A DNA stretch of 64,000 nucleotides from Neisseria elongata subsp. elongata. GTDB lineage: Bacteria; Pseudomonadota; Gammaproteobacteria; Burkholderiales; Neisseriaceae. A program made the translations under genes and the position numbers. The notes beneath the pieces are model-generated. The model did not search any database and was not told where the DNA came from. It worked only from the letters and a program-made list of their open reading frames with translations. Positions 57,385 through 64,000 of the stretch are shown one piece after another. Every line of letters starts with the position of its first letter. Position 1 is the first letter of the stretch. The stretch spans positions 124,001-188,000 of the forward strand of contig NZ_FOPS01000005.1 in NCBI RefSeq assembly GCF_900113545.1, given 5' to 3'.

Positions 57385-57981
57385 ATGAAAAAACTCCTCA
57401 TCAGCCTCCTCCTTTCCCTTACAACCCTACCCACGCTTGCCTTCAGCACCGCCGAACTTGCCGCACAGCTTCAAGCACCGCAGAGCGTACAGGGCGGGTT
57501 TACCCAGCAGCGTTTTTTACGCTCAATGGACAAACCCGTACAAACCGGCGGCCGCTTCGCCCTGCGCCCTGGCCACGGCCTCTTTTGGCATCTGCAAAAA
57601 CCGTTTGACATGAAACTGCGCGTCCGTCGCGACGGCATCAGCCGCCAAGACGCACAAGGCCAGTGGCGCGCCAACGGCAGCCAAACCGCACAGGCCGCAC
57701 AAGTAAAACTTTTCATGGCCGTACTCGGCGGCGACACCGCCGAATTGCAACGCCACTTCGACCTCGCCCTTTCCGGCGATGCCCGGCAATGGCAGCTTAC
57801 CCTTACCCCGAAAACAGCCGTCATGCGGCAAGTATTCAACAAAATCGTCATCAGCGGCGGCCAGCTGGTGCAGAAAGTAGAGCTGGACGAAAAACAGGGC
57901 GACCGCACCGTGATGCAGTTCACCCAGCTGCAAACCAACCGCCCACTCTCCCCGGCTGCCCGTCAGGCTTTGGGGGAATAA
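57385..57981 (+). CDS. LolA-like outer-membrane lipoprotein carrier (ApeL-type)
   Basis: 198 residues from MKKLLISLLLSLTTLPTLAFS (signal peptide; ATG 57385). The domain has the LolA pattern LAAQLQAPQSVQGGFTQQRFLRSMDKPVQTGGRFALRPGHGLFWHLQKPFDMKLRV and VELDEKQGDRTVMQFTQLQTNRPL. Aryl-polyene loci carry such a LolA copy next to an MMPL exporter. No exporter follows here: the next 685 bp are non-coding. Confidence 0.85.
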   Translation: MKKLLISLLLSLTTLPTLAFSTAELAAQLQAPQSVQGGFTQQRFLRSMDKPVQTGGRFALRPGHGLFWHLQKPFDMKLRVRRDGISRQDAQGQWRANGSQTAQAAQVKLFMAVLGGDTAELQRHFDLALSGDARQWQLTLTPKTAVMRQVFNKIVISGGQLVQKVELDEKQGDRTVMQFTQLQTNRPLSPAARQALGE

Positions 57982-58051
57982 ACCGTAAAGCCCGCTATGC
58001 CGGCTTCGCCCGACTGCATTTTCAGACGTCCTTAAAGGCCGTCTGAAACCG

Positions 58052-58203
58052 TTGGAAATAGAGAAAATACAATTCGAAGATGACGGCTATACGCATAACC
58101 TGAAGTATTTTTATCTTTAAATCCAAATAATAAAAATGAAATTTATGTAATCTTAGGCAGCGGTCCGAACAATAGATTGGGAAATCCCCCTATCCGGCGG
58201 TAA
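58052..58203 (+). pseudogene. Possible frameshifted remnant of a small gene
   Basis: One frame reads EIEKIQFEDDGYTHNLKYFY and stops at 58118; a second frame picks up at 58123 as PNNKNEIYVILGSGPNNRLG to a stop at 58201. Both look protein-like, and a single frameshift in the T-rich stretch near 58108 would join them. No start codon or family is recognisable. Confidence 0.25.
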
Positions 58204-58276
58204 AGTAATTTGATAAGTTTTACATCTTTTCAGCCAATGTCGGCTCAGGCAAAAACAAAATATCATGCTATTGATA

Positions 58277-58320
58277 AAAAGGCCGTCTGAAACGCAATTT
58301 TCGGTTTCAGACGGCCTTTT
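58277..58320. terminator. DUS hairpin in the gene-free region
   Basis: AAAAGGCCGTCTGAAAC and GTTTCAGACGGCCTTTT form a 17-bp stem with a 10-nt loop. Confidence 0.7.
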
Positions 58321-58666
58321 AAGTAGGCTTGATAATGTTTGGGGATAATCATGTAGCTGTCGGAAAAAATAAAAAGCCGACTTTTAAGGCAAATTGTTGA
58401 ATTTGACAGGTAGATCGCGTTTTAAATCACTCCAGCAACAGACTCATAATCCGCAGTTTCGGCAACAGAACGAACAACCCTGAAAAGCAAATGACTTCAT
58501 AGCAAAATTTGCGCAGCATCAATATTTTCTGTTTTTTTCGGTACAAAGTATGACCTATACCAATATTTGTCATTGCAGCAGTATAGCAATTGATATGATA
58601 TATGATAAAATTTCCTAGTTGTTTTATAAAACAGCACCTTAACCATAAATTTAAGAAGGATAGAAC

Positions 58667-59182
58667 ATGAACAAATTACTAATTGCCGCAATGATGATGG
58701 CCGCTTTGACAGCCTGCTCCCAAGAGGCTAAGCAAGAAACCAAAGAAGCTGCCCAAGCTATTGCATCCGATGTTAAAAATAATACGGCTTCTGCCGTTGA
58801 TGCCGCCGCATCTTCCGTTCAAGAAGCTGCAAGCAAAGTAGCGGATACTGCCGAGAAAGCTGCATCTGAAGTCAAAGAAGCCGTTGCTCCTGAAGCCAAA
58901 CCGGCAGAAAAAACTGAAGCTCCTGCTGCCAAAGTAGACGGTAAAGCTGTTTATGAAGCCAGCTGTAAAGCATGCCATAGCGGCAACATCCCGAGCGCCC
59001 CGGGCGTAGGTAAAAAAGACGAGTGGGGGCCACGCATCAAACAAGGTCAAGAAACCCTGCACAAACATGCAATTGAAGGCTTCAAAGGCATGCCTGCCAA
59101 AGGTGGTAACGAAGGCTTAAGCGACGACGAAGTCAAAGCGGCAGTTGACTTTATGGCTAACGAGTCCGGTGCCAAATTCTAA
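58667..59182 (+). CDS. Cytochrome c5-like lipoprotein with Ala/Lys-rich helical stalk
   Basis: 171 residues. Lipobox LTAC (Cys17), then about 65 residues of Ala/Lys/Glu heptad-like repeats (QEAKQETKEAAQAIASDVKN, EKAASEVKEAVAPEAK) and a C-terminal haem domain with CKACH near residue 106 and axial Met in FKGMPAKGG near 145. It probably shuttles electrons in the periplasm while anchored to a membrane, as c5-type cytochromes feed terminal oxidases or nitrite reductase. A single haem domain distinguishes it from the larger di-haem c5 of the meningococcus as I remember it. Good Shine-Dalgarno AAGAAGGA. A hairpin terminator follows. Confidence 0.85.
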   Translation: MNKLLIAAMMMAALTACSQEAKQETKEAAQAIASDVKNNTASAVDAAASSVQEAASKVADTAEKAASEVKEAVAPEAKPAEKTEAPAAKVDGKAVYEASCKACHSGNIPSAPGVGKKDEWGPRIKQGQETLHKHAIEGFKGMPAKGGNEGLSDDEVKAAVDFMANESGAKF

Positions 59183-59197
59183 ATCGTCTGAATAATG

Positions 59198-59229
59198 AAA
59201 ACGCACCTTGCAATAAGGTGCGTTTTTTT
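59198..59229 (+). terminator. Rho-independent terminator of the cytochrome gene
   Basis: AAAACGCACCTT and AAGGTGCGTTTT with a 5-nt loop and a run of T. No DUS is involved. The following 220 bp up to the tRNA terminator are AT-rich with no recognisable gene. Confidence 0.9.
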
Positions 59230-59452
59230 ATGATACAACTACTCTTGGTAACAAAGAAGTAACTTATCTGTAGGAAGCATGTGCAGTATAAGCGCGATTT
59301 GGCGGAATTTTATCTAACCGCCTAATGCAATTGCTGATGCAAATCCAATGCAACCATAGCCAAAAACAAACAGAAAACGAACTACTCGGAACAAATTGTA
59401 AAGATAAATTAACAGAATAATACTGAAATCAAATTATTAATTTTAAAGAAAA

Positions 59453-59490
59453 AAATAAACCCTTACTGTTTTCTAAGTAAGGGTTTATTT
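59453..59490 (-). terminator. Terminator of the tRNA unit
   Basis: 15-bp arms (59453-59467 and 59476-59490) with an 8-nt loop, 6 nt past the CCA end of tRNA-Glu. On the minus strand it is followed by a T-rich stretch. Confidence 0.85.
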
Positions 59491-59496
59491 AAAATC

Positions 59497-59571
59497 TGGC
59501 ACGCCCACGGGGAATCGAACCCCGGTTACCGCCGTGAAAGGGCGATGTCCTAACCGCTAGACGATGGGCGC
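59497..59571 (-). tRNA. tRNA-Glu (anticodon TTC)
   Basis: 75 nt including an encoded CCA. The minus strand shows acceptor GCGCCCA/TGGGCGT (first pair G-U), anticodon loop CCTTTCACG with TTC, and a GGTTCGATTCC T-loop. It is followed on the minus strand by a strong terminator and preceded by tRNA-Arg 19 bp away, so the two are cotranscribed. Confidence 0.95.
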
Positions 59572-59590
59572 GGATAAAATAAATTTTCTT

Positions 59591-59667
59591 TGGCGCACCC
59601 GGAGCGATTCGAACGCCCGACCCTCTGGTTCGTAGCCAGATACTCTATCCAACTGAGCTACGGGTGC
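59591..59667 (-). tRNA. tRNA-Arg (anticodon ACG)
   Basis: 77 nt including encoded CCA. The minus strand has GCACCCG/CGGGTGC acceptor arms, D-loop AGCTCAGTTGGATAGAG, anticodon loop CTACGAA with ACG (A34 expected to be deaminated to inosine by TadA), and T-loop GTTCGAATC. First gene of the tRNA-Arg/tRNA-Glu unit. Confidence 0.95.
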
Positions 59668-59804
59668 ATTACCGTTTACCTGCATGAAGCAAAGTAAAGA
59701 CAGGCATTATATTGAACAGACAATCGTTTGTCTAGGATATTTTCACCATCCCCGATTAAAAACATCTATCCCAATATAAAAAATAAGAATTTTCTCAGCT
59801 ATTT

Positions 59805-61157
59805 TTAAATCATACCAATCCCGGACAACTCTCTTGCCATTTTTGCTGCGGCGTTATCGGTCATTCCGCCGACGAAATCGAGGATTTTCATATAAGCATG
59901 ATATAGGCTGTCTTCGCGGCTAATCGGATGTTCATTTTTCAGCAATTCCAAAGCCAACGACTGGCGGACGCCGCTATGCCCTTCTGTCAGCAACTGATGC
60001 GCTGCCGGGACGAGCAAATCCAATATCGAACCTAAGCAAGGGAAAGAGGCAATTTCCGTCATTAATTTGCTTTGATGGCGGAAGATTCGCGTTTTAGCCA
60101 ATTCCTTGGCGTTTTCCAATGTATCCTGCACTTCCGGGCTACATAAGGCCAATAAATCTTTTCCTTTGAATTCGCCATTCAACAAATCCGATTGGTGCTT
60201 CATAAAAGTTTGCGCCACATCATCGATAGCGCGGCCGATGGCGATGCCGCGCAGCATGGCGCATCGTTGGCGGCTGGATTGTGCATGCCAAGTCGGTTCG
60301 ACAAATGTTAAGCCGGACAATACGCTTTCAACTTCCGTATCGCTCAGCAGTTCCAAATCCACCGCATCTTCTAAGTCCAACAGGGCGTAACAGATGTCAT
60401 CGGCCGCTTCCATCAGATAAGACAGGGGGTGACGCGCCCAATGGTCGCTGCCCAATTCCACCAAACCCAATTCCTCTGCCACACGGCGGATAAACGGCAG
60501 TTCAGTTTGATAAATATTGAATTTTTTCCGTCCGTTCGGATGGCGGGTCGTCCACGGATATTTCAACAAAGCGGCGATGGTAGCGGCCGTGAGTCGCATG
60601 CCGCCGCGGTTCGGATACATTTCCAAACTGGCGAGGATGCGCAGGCTGTGGGCATTGCCTTCGTAAGTTTGCACATCATTGCGTTCGACCTCTTCCAATC
60701 CTTGCAAAAAAACGGCGTTTTTCGGGCTTCGAAACCAATCACGCAAGGCATCTTCACCTGTATGGCCAAACGGCGGGTTACCCAAATCATGCGCCAAACA
60801 GGCCACTTGAACGACTGCGCCGATGTCGCTCGGCGTATTGCCTTCTGGCAGAAAGCCGCCCGCCTGCATCATCATGCCGACACGGTTGCCGATACTGCGG
60901 CCGACACTGGCCACTTCGACACTGTGCGTCAGACGGTTATGCGTCAAATCATGCTCGGCCAACGGATGCACCTGCGTTTTCCGTCCCAAACGGCGGAATG
61001 CGCCGGAAAACACCACACGGTCGTAATCGATGTGGAAGTCCGTACGCAACGCGTCTGCGCCTTCCTGCGTAGACGGCGTACTGGTCGGCACGATTTCATT
61101 GTCTTTCAGGCGGAAACGCTGCGTACTCAGCAAACGCTGCCAATTCGTTTTTGTCAT
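59805..61157 (-). CDS. dgt: Deoxyguanosinetriphosphate triphosphohydrolase-like protein
   Basis: 450 residues with HD-domain metal ligands: FSGAFRRLGRKTQVHPL, NRLTHSVEVASVGRSIG (first His), LAHDLGNPPFGHTGEDALRDW (HD and following His), and YLMEAADDICYALLDLEDAVDL (final Asp). This is the dGTPase type that hydrolyses dNTPs to nucleoside and tripolyphosphate. Length is typical of Dgt-like proteins in betaproteobacteria. Confidence 0.92.
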   Translation of the reverse strand: MTKTNWQRLLSTQRFRLKDNEIVPTSTPSTQEGADALRTDFHIDYDRVVFSGAFRRLGRKTQVHPLAEHDLTHNRLTHSVEVASVGRSIGNRVGMMMQAGGFLPEGNTPSDIGAVVQVACLAHDLGNPPFGHTGEDALRDWFRSPKNAVFLQGLEEVERNDVQTYEGNAHSLRILASLEMYPNRGGMRLTAATIAALLKYPWTTRHPNGRKKFNIYQTELPFIRRVAEELGLVELGSDHWARHPLSYLMEAADDICYALLDLEDAVDLELLSDTEVESVLSGLTFVEPTWHAQSSRQRCAMLRGIAIGRAIDDVAQTFMKHQSDLLNGEFKGKDLLALCSPEVQDTLENAKELAKTRIFRHQSKLMTEIASFPCLGSILDLLVPAAHQLLTEGHSGVRQSLALELLKNEHPISREDSLYHAYMKILDFVGGMTDNAAAKMARELSGIGMI

Positions 61158-61180
61158 CGCAAACCTCCGAACAGATAAAA

Positions 61181-61219
61181 AGGCCGTCTGAAAACCGTTC
61201 CCCGATTTTCAGACGGCCT
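61181..61219. terminator. DUS hairpin between dgt and rmlD
   Basis: AGGCCGTCTGAAAA and TTTTCAGACGGCCT with an 11-nt loop, 9 nt past the rmlD stop. Confidence 0.75.
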
Positions 61220-61228
61220 GATAACTTC

Positions 61229-62092
61229 TCAAATTTCGGCCAGTGCCGCCAATACCGACGGCACGCTTTTCTGCCAGTCGCCCTGCACGAAACCCAACGC
61301 GCGCGCCTTTTCGCAATTGAGCACCGAATACAGCGGCGCGCCACCCTTACCCATCTCTGCGGCGGATGCCTGCACCAACTGCGGCATTTTGAATGCGGGA
61401 TTACGTTCCGCTTCGGCCTTCAACACCGCTTGGGCAAACGCATAGTCGCTGAATGCCTTATTGCCGCAATAATGCAGCAGGCCTTGCGGAAATTTCGGCA
61501 ATTGCAGCAGGCGGATAATCACGTCGGCCAAATCCCCGGCATAGGTCGGACAAGCGGCATTGTCGGCACTCAGCCGGATTTCACCCTGTTCCGCCACCTG
61601 ATGCAGCAGGTTTTGAATGAAATTGCGGCCGTATTCGCTGTATACCCAAGATGTCCTGAGCACCACCGTATCCGGTTCCGCAGCCAATGCCAACAACTCT
61701 CCGGCCAGTTTCGAGCGGGCATACACACATTTCGGATTGGGCGGGTCAATCTCGGAATAAGGGATGCGACTGCCACCGCCAAATACATAATCGGTTGAAA
61801 TATGAACGAATTTCGCACCAACGGCAAAAGCGGCCTGCGCCAGATTACGCGTACCCGAAGCATTGACGGCAAAGACGCGTTCGACATCCTCCGCCGCCTT
61901 GCCGACGGCCATATAAGCGGCAGTATTGACCACCGCGTCGGGCTGGAAACTTTCGACCATTTTTAAAACGGCCTCATGATCGGTGATGTCCAACGTTTTC
62001 GAATCGGTGGCAATCAACTCCCAATCTTCAGGCAAACGTTTCCTAATCGATTGGCCAAGCTGGCCTTTCGAACCGGTAAGCAGGATACGCAT
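61229..62092 (-). CDS. rmlD: dTDP-4-dehydrorhamnose reductase
   Basis: 287 residues from MRILLTGSKGQLGQSIRKRL (complement 62092). NAD(P)-binding GSKGQLGQ, VVNTAAYMAVGKAAED, HISTDYVFGG and YARSKLAGE (YxxxK), then RTSWVYSEYGRNF. It completes dTDP-L-rhamnose synthesis with rmlABC, which are 22 kb away rather than adjacent. Transcribed on the same strand as dgt; a DUS hairpin separates them. Confidence 0.94.
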   Translation of the reverse strand: MRILLTGSKGQLGQSIRKRLPEDWELIATDSKTLDITDHEAVLKMVESFQPDAVVNTAAYMAVGKAAEDVERVFAVNASGTRNLAQAAFAVGAKFVHISTDYVFGGGSRIPYSEIDPPNPKCVYARSKLAGELLALAAEPDTVVLRTSWVYSEYGRNFIQNLLHQVAEQGEIRLSADNAACPTYAGDLADVIIRLLQLPKFPQGLLHYCGNKAFSDYAFAQAVLKAEAERNPAFKMPQLVQASAAEMGKGGAPLYSVLNCEKARALGFVQGDWQKSVPSVLAALAEI

Positions 62093-62177
62093 AAATCTAT
62101 TCCTCAAATTGTTCGGGCATTCGGTTAAAGTACTCAATCGCGAGTTTACCCCGTCATCAGCCTGTTTGAAAAGGCTT

Positions 62178-62218
62178 GAGGCCGTCTGAAAAAGCGGAGT
62201 GCGTTTTCAGACGGCCTC
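62178..62218. terminator. DUS hairpin upstream of rmlD
   Basis: GAGGCCGTCTGAAAA and TTTTCAGACGGCCTC around an 11-nt loop between divergent genes rmlD and the YdcH-type gene. Confidence 0.55.
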
Positions 62219-62358
62219 TTTCCGCCAAACCAGACAGCGTATTCCAATACGCCTCCCGCCTGCCGAAGGCCGTCTGAAAACAATGGAAGATACCTGCCAA
62301 ACTGCCTTTGCGGTACGTCAAGCAAAGTTAAAATTTGTGTGCCGCTTCCAACGTGATT

Positions 62359-62367
62359 TGTTATAAT
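62359..62367 (+). promoter_or_regulatory. Extended -10 promoter of the YdcH-type gene
   Basis: TGTTATAAT (TGn plus TATAAT), 57 nt before the ATG. The leader then contains a small hairpin (AACCTG GAAGA CAGGTT) right after the expected transcription start and AAGAGGA before the ATG. Confidence 0.55.
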
Positions 62368-62423
62368 TGCATCGAACCTGGAAGACAGGTTGGTTACCTT
62401 AATCATTAACAAGAGGACGATTT

Positions 62424-62654
62424 ATGTTTCCCGAATACCGCGATTTGATTTCCAAATTGAAACAAGAAGATGCCCACTTTGCCCGCATTTTCGACGAACA
62501 CAACGAACTGGACGACAAAATCTCCGGTTTGGAAAACAACCCCGTTACCAGCGTAACCGCTCAAGATGAAATCGATGCGCTGAAAGTGAAAAAACTGGCA
62601 CTGAAAGACCAGTTGTTCCAACTGTTGAAACAAGCTGAAGCCGAAGGCAAATAA
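62424..62654 (+). CDS. YdcH family (DUF465) protein
   Basis: 76 residues: MFPEYRDLISKLKQEDAHFA, RIFDEHNELDDKISGLENNP, and LKVKKLALKDQLFQLLKQAE. This is a coiled-coil hairpin typical of DUF465, whose members are small abundant proteins of unknown function. Strong extended -10 promoter and Shine-Dalgarno suggest high expression. A DUS hairpin ends the unit. Confidence 0.88.
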   Translation: MFPEYRDLISKLKQEDAHFARIFDEHNELDDKISGLENNPVTSVTAQDEIDALKVKKLALKDQLFQLLKQAEAEGK

Positions 62655-62682
62655 GCCGTCTACCAAACAGCCGAACCGAATT

Positions 62683-62714
62683 AGGCCGTCTGAAACATTT
62701 TCAGACGGCCTTTT
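62683..62714 (+). terminator. DUS hairpin terminator
   Basis: AGGCCGTCTGAAA and TTTCAGACGGCCT around a 3-nt loop followed by TTTT. Confidence 0.8.
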
Positions 62715-62757
62715 ATGCTAAACTTGCGCCCTTTCCAAACCGCCGACACACCACCTC

Positions 62758-63606
62758 ATGCCCACTCTGAAATTCACCAAAATGCACGGCCTGGGTAACG
62801 ACTTTATCGTTATCAACGGCATCAGCAGCCCGTTCGACCCCGCTTCGGCACCGATTGCCGCCTGGGCCGACCGCCATACCGGCATAGGCTTCGACCAACT
62901 CCTGCTGGTAGAACGGCCTACGTCCGAGCAAGCCGACTTCCGTTATCGGATTTTCAACGCCGACGGTGGCGAAGTCGAACAATGCGGCAACGGCGCACGC
63001 TGTTTCGCCCGTTTCGTGGCCGATAAAGGACTGAGCGGGAAACAGGAAATCAGAGTTGAAACCGCACGCGGCATCATCGTCCCCAAGCTGGCGGAACACG
63101 GCCTCGTAACAGTAAACATGGGCAAACCGCGTTTCAGGCCGTCTGAAATCCCCTTCCTGCCGCTTGAAAACGCAAGCGGGGAAGCGTTGCAATATGATGT
63201 CCGTCTCGACGGCGGAAGCGTAACGGTCGGCTGCGTCAATATGGGTAACCCGCACGCCGTTCTGACAGTCGAAAACACCGAATCGGCCGCCGTTGCCGAA
63301 CTGGGCGCACAAATCGAACCACACCCGCAATTCCCCGAAAAGGTCAATGTCGGCTTTATGCAAATCCTCAACCGCCGCCACATCAAACTGCGCGTTTTCG
63401 AACGCGGCGTGGGTGAAACCCGTGCCTGCGGAACCGGAGCCTGCGCGGCGGTGGTTTACGGCGTGCGCGCCGGATGGCTGGATGAGGGCAGGGACATCCG
63501 CGTCAGCCTGCCCGGCGGCGACCTGCTGATTGCCTGGCAGCCCGGCGGCGATGTTTTCATGACCGGCCCTGCCGAAACGGTTTTCGAAGGCGAACTGGTT
63601 TACTGA
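62758..63606 (+). CDS. dapF: Diaminopimelate epimerase
   Basis: 282 residues. [13 protein letters not shown] at the start, catalytic Cys in [13 protein letters not shown] near residue 80, [10 protein letters not shown], and the second catalytic Cys in [16 protein letters not shown] near 225. It converts LL- to meso-diaminopimelate for lysine and peptidoglycan. [11 protein letters not shown] contains an in-frame DUS. The next gene begins 7 bp after its stop. Confidence 0.97.
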   Translation: MPTLKFTKMHGLGNDFIVINGISSPFDPASAPIAAWADRHTGIGFDQLLLVERPTSEQADFRYRIFNADGGEVEQCGNGARCFARFVADKGLSGKQEIRVETARGIIVPKLAEHGLVTVNMGKPRFRPSEIPFLPLENASGEALQYDVRLDGGSVTVGCVNMGNPHAVLTVENTESAAVAELGAQIEPHPQFPEKVNVGFMQILNRRHIKLRVFERGVGETRACGTGACAAVVYGVRAGWLDEGRDIRVSLPGGDLLIAWQPGGDVFMTGPAETVFEGELVY

Positions 63607-63613
63607 GTCCGAC

Positions 63614-64000
63614 ATGACCGATCCAAACCTTTGGTGCATTGCCGCCTATTTTAGCCTGTTTGTCATTGCCGTCATGCAAAGCCGCAGTTTGTTGTGGGCA
63701 TTGTCGGCCCTCTCCCTTTGGCTGGCGGCAGGCGGTCTGGCCTTATGGCTGGCGCCCGGCGTACTGTCGCCCTTCAGCCTCAGTATCCTCTATATGCCGC
63801 AACTGTATATCGCGCCTGCGGGTATGCTGTTCCTCTTCCTACGCAGTAAAAGCCTTCCCGACCGGTCTCACTATCAAACCGCCTGCCCTCCCCTGCCCGC
63901 ACTGTTTGCTCAAACAGGCACTGCCATGACCTTGGCCCACTGGCTGATTCTCCTGCTGGCCTTCCTCAGTTATCCCGAAGGGCTGACACCGCGCATCTTG
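63614..64000 (+). CDS. N-terminal part of a membrane protein (cut by window end)
   Basis: ATG 63614 starts 7 bp after the dapF stop and stays open to the window end (129 codons). It begins MTDPNLWCIAAYFSLFVIAV and shows at least three hydrophobic stretches (ALSALSLWLAAGGLALWLAP, YIAPAGMLFLFL, LAHWLILLLAFLSYP). No family can be named from this part. Likely cotranscribed with dapF. Confidence 0.7.
   Translation, partial: MTDPNLWCIAAYFSLFVIAVMQSRSLLWALSALSLWLAAGGLALWLAPGVLSPFSLSILYMPQLYIAPAGMLFLFLRSKSLPDRSHYQTACPPLPALFAQTGTAMTLAHWLILLLAFLSYPEGLTPRIL

Larger units (their letters stand above)
57982..58666 (+). other. 685-bp gene-free region after the aryl-polyene genes
   Basis: Apart from a DUS at 58037, a DUS hairpin at 58277-58320 and possible gene remnants (58052-58203), no coding frame is convincing. 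The last 150 bp are AT-rich; TATGAT at 58593 is a likely -10 for the cytochrome gene. Confidence 0.6.

Noticed and set aside
58560-58666. FNR box before the cytochrome gene
   Set aside because: TTGAT occurs but the facing ATCAA at the right distance is missing.

Overview
The window is chromosomal DNA of a Neisseria species, most likely a commensal. It is studded on both strands with the 10-mer DNA uptake sequence GCCGTCTGAA (DUS). Almost all copies are preceded by AG, the dialect of commensal Neisseria rather than the AT form of the meningococcus and gonococcus. Other genus markers are two short Correia elements, a FimV/TspA gene followed by yciB-yciI-bolA-PPIase genes, and inverted DUS pairs that double as terminators. 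An incomplete aryl-polyene pigment locus also fits a yellow commensal. The species cannot be fixed from the sequence alone.

Layout. 1-8.5 kb: small membrane proteins, an amidase, a VanZ-like protein, an SMI1/KNR4-like protein, a HAD phosphatase, an L,D-transpeptidase, a DUF4291 protein, argD and two small secreted proteins. 8.5-13.1 kb: a DNA-glycosylase-like protein, a tandem pair of paralogous membrane proteins, trpF and truA. 13.2-19.1 kb: fimV/tspA, divergent from yciB-yciI-bolA and two periplasmic PPIase-like genes. 19.1-30 kb: two Correia elements flank an RsiV-like gene, glyQ and an OmpA-like gene; then dsbD, bioB, argB, mltG and ampD. 30-35 kb: zipA-ligA and a DUF4304-like gene. 35-46 kb: surface-glycan region (GT4, rmlBAC, two AT-rich glycosyltransferase-type genes, msbA, galU), with glyS inside it. 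46-50.6 kb: MarR regulator, YihY, WrbA-like flavoprotein, DUF3360 transporter. 50.8-58 kb: aryl-polyene genes (chain-length factor, acyltransferase, two ACPs, membrane protein, PPTase, glycosyl/acyltransferase, thioesterase, LolA-like). 58-64 kb: c-type cytochrome lipoprotein, tRNA-Glu and tRNA-Arg, dgt, rmlD, a YdcH-type protein, dapF and a truncated membrane-protein gene.

How the genes connect: rmlA, rmlB, rmlC and the distant rmlD together make dTDP-L-rhamnose; galU supplies UDP-glucose; msbA exports the lipid A core; three glycosyltransferase-type proteins probably decorate lipooligosaccharide or another surface glycan. mltG, ampD and the L,D-transpeptidase act on peptidoglycan. glyQ and glyS encode the two glycyl-tRNA synthetase subunits but lie 20 kb apart.

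The most unusual signals are: (i) a recurring hairpin-rich 5' leader, five copies, abutting the start codons of unrelated genes, supplying their Shine-Dalgarno sequence and in one copy holding a 41-codon ORF; (ii) uptake sequences in foreign dialects inside the amidase, ligA, glyS and aryl-polyene regions, suggesting transfer between genera or species; (iii) an aryl-polyene locus lacking its ketosynthase, ketoreductase, dehydratase and exporter genes in this window; (iv) a 25-bp-arm hairpin directly in front of the ligA start codon. No rRNA, CRISPR array, prophage or intact insertion sequence was seen.
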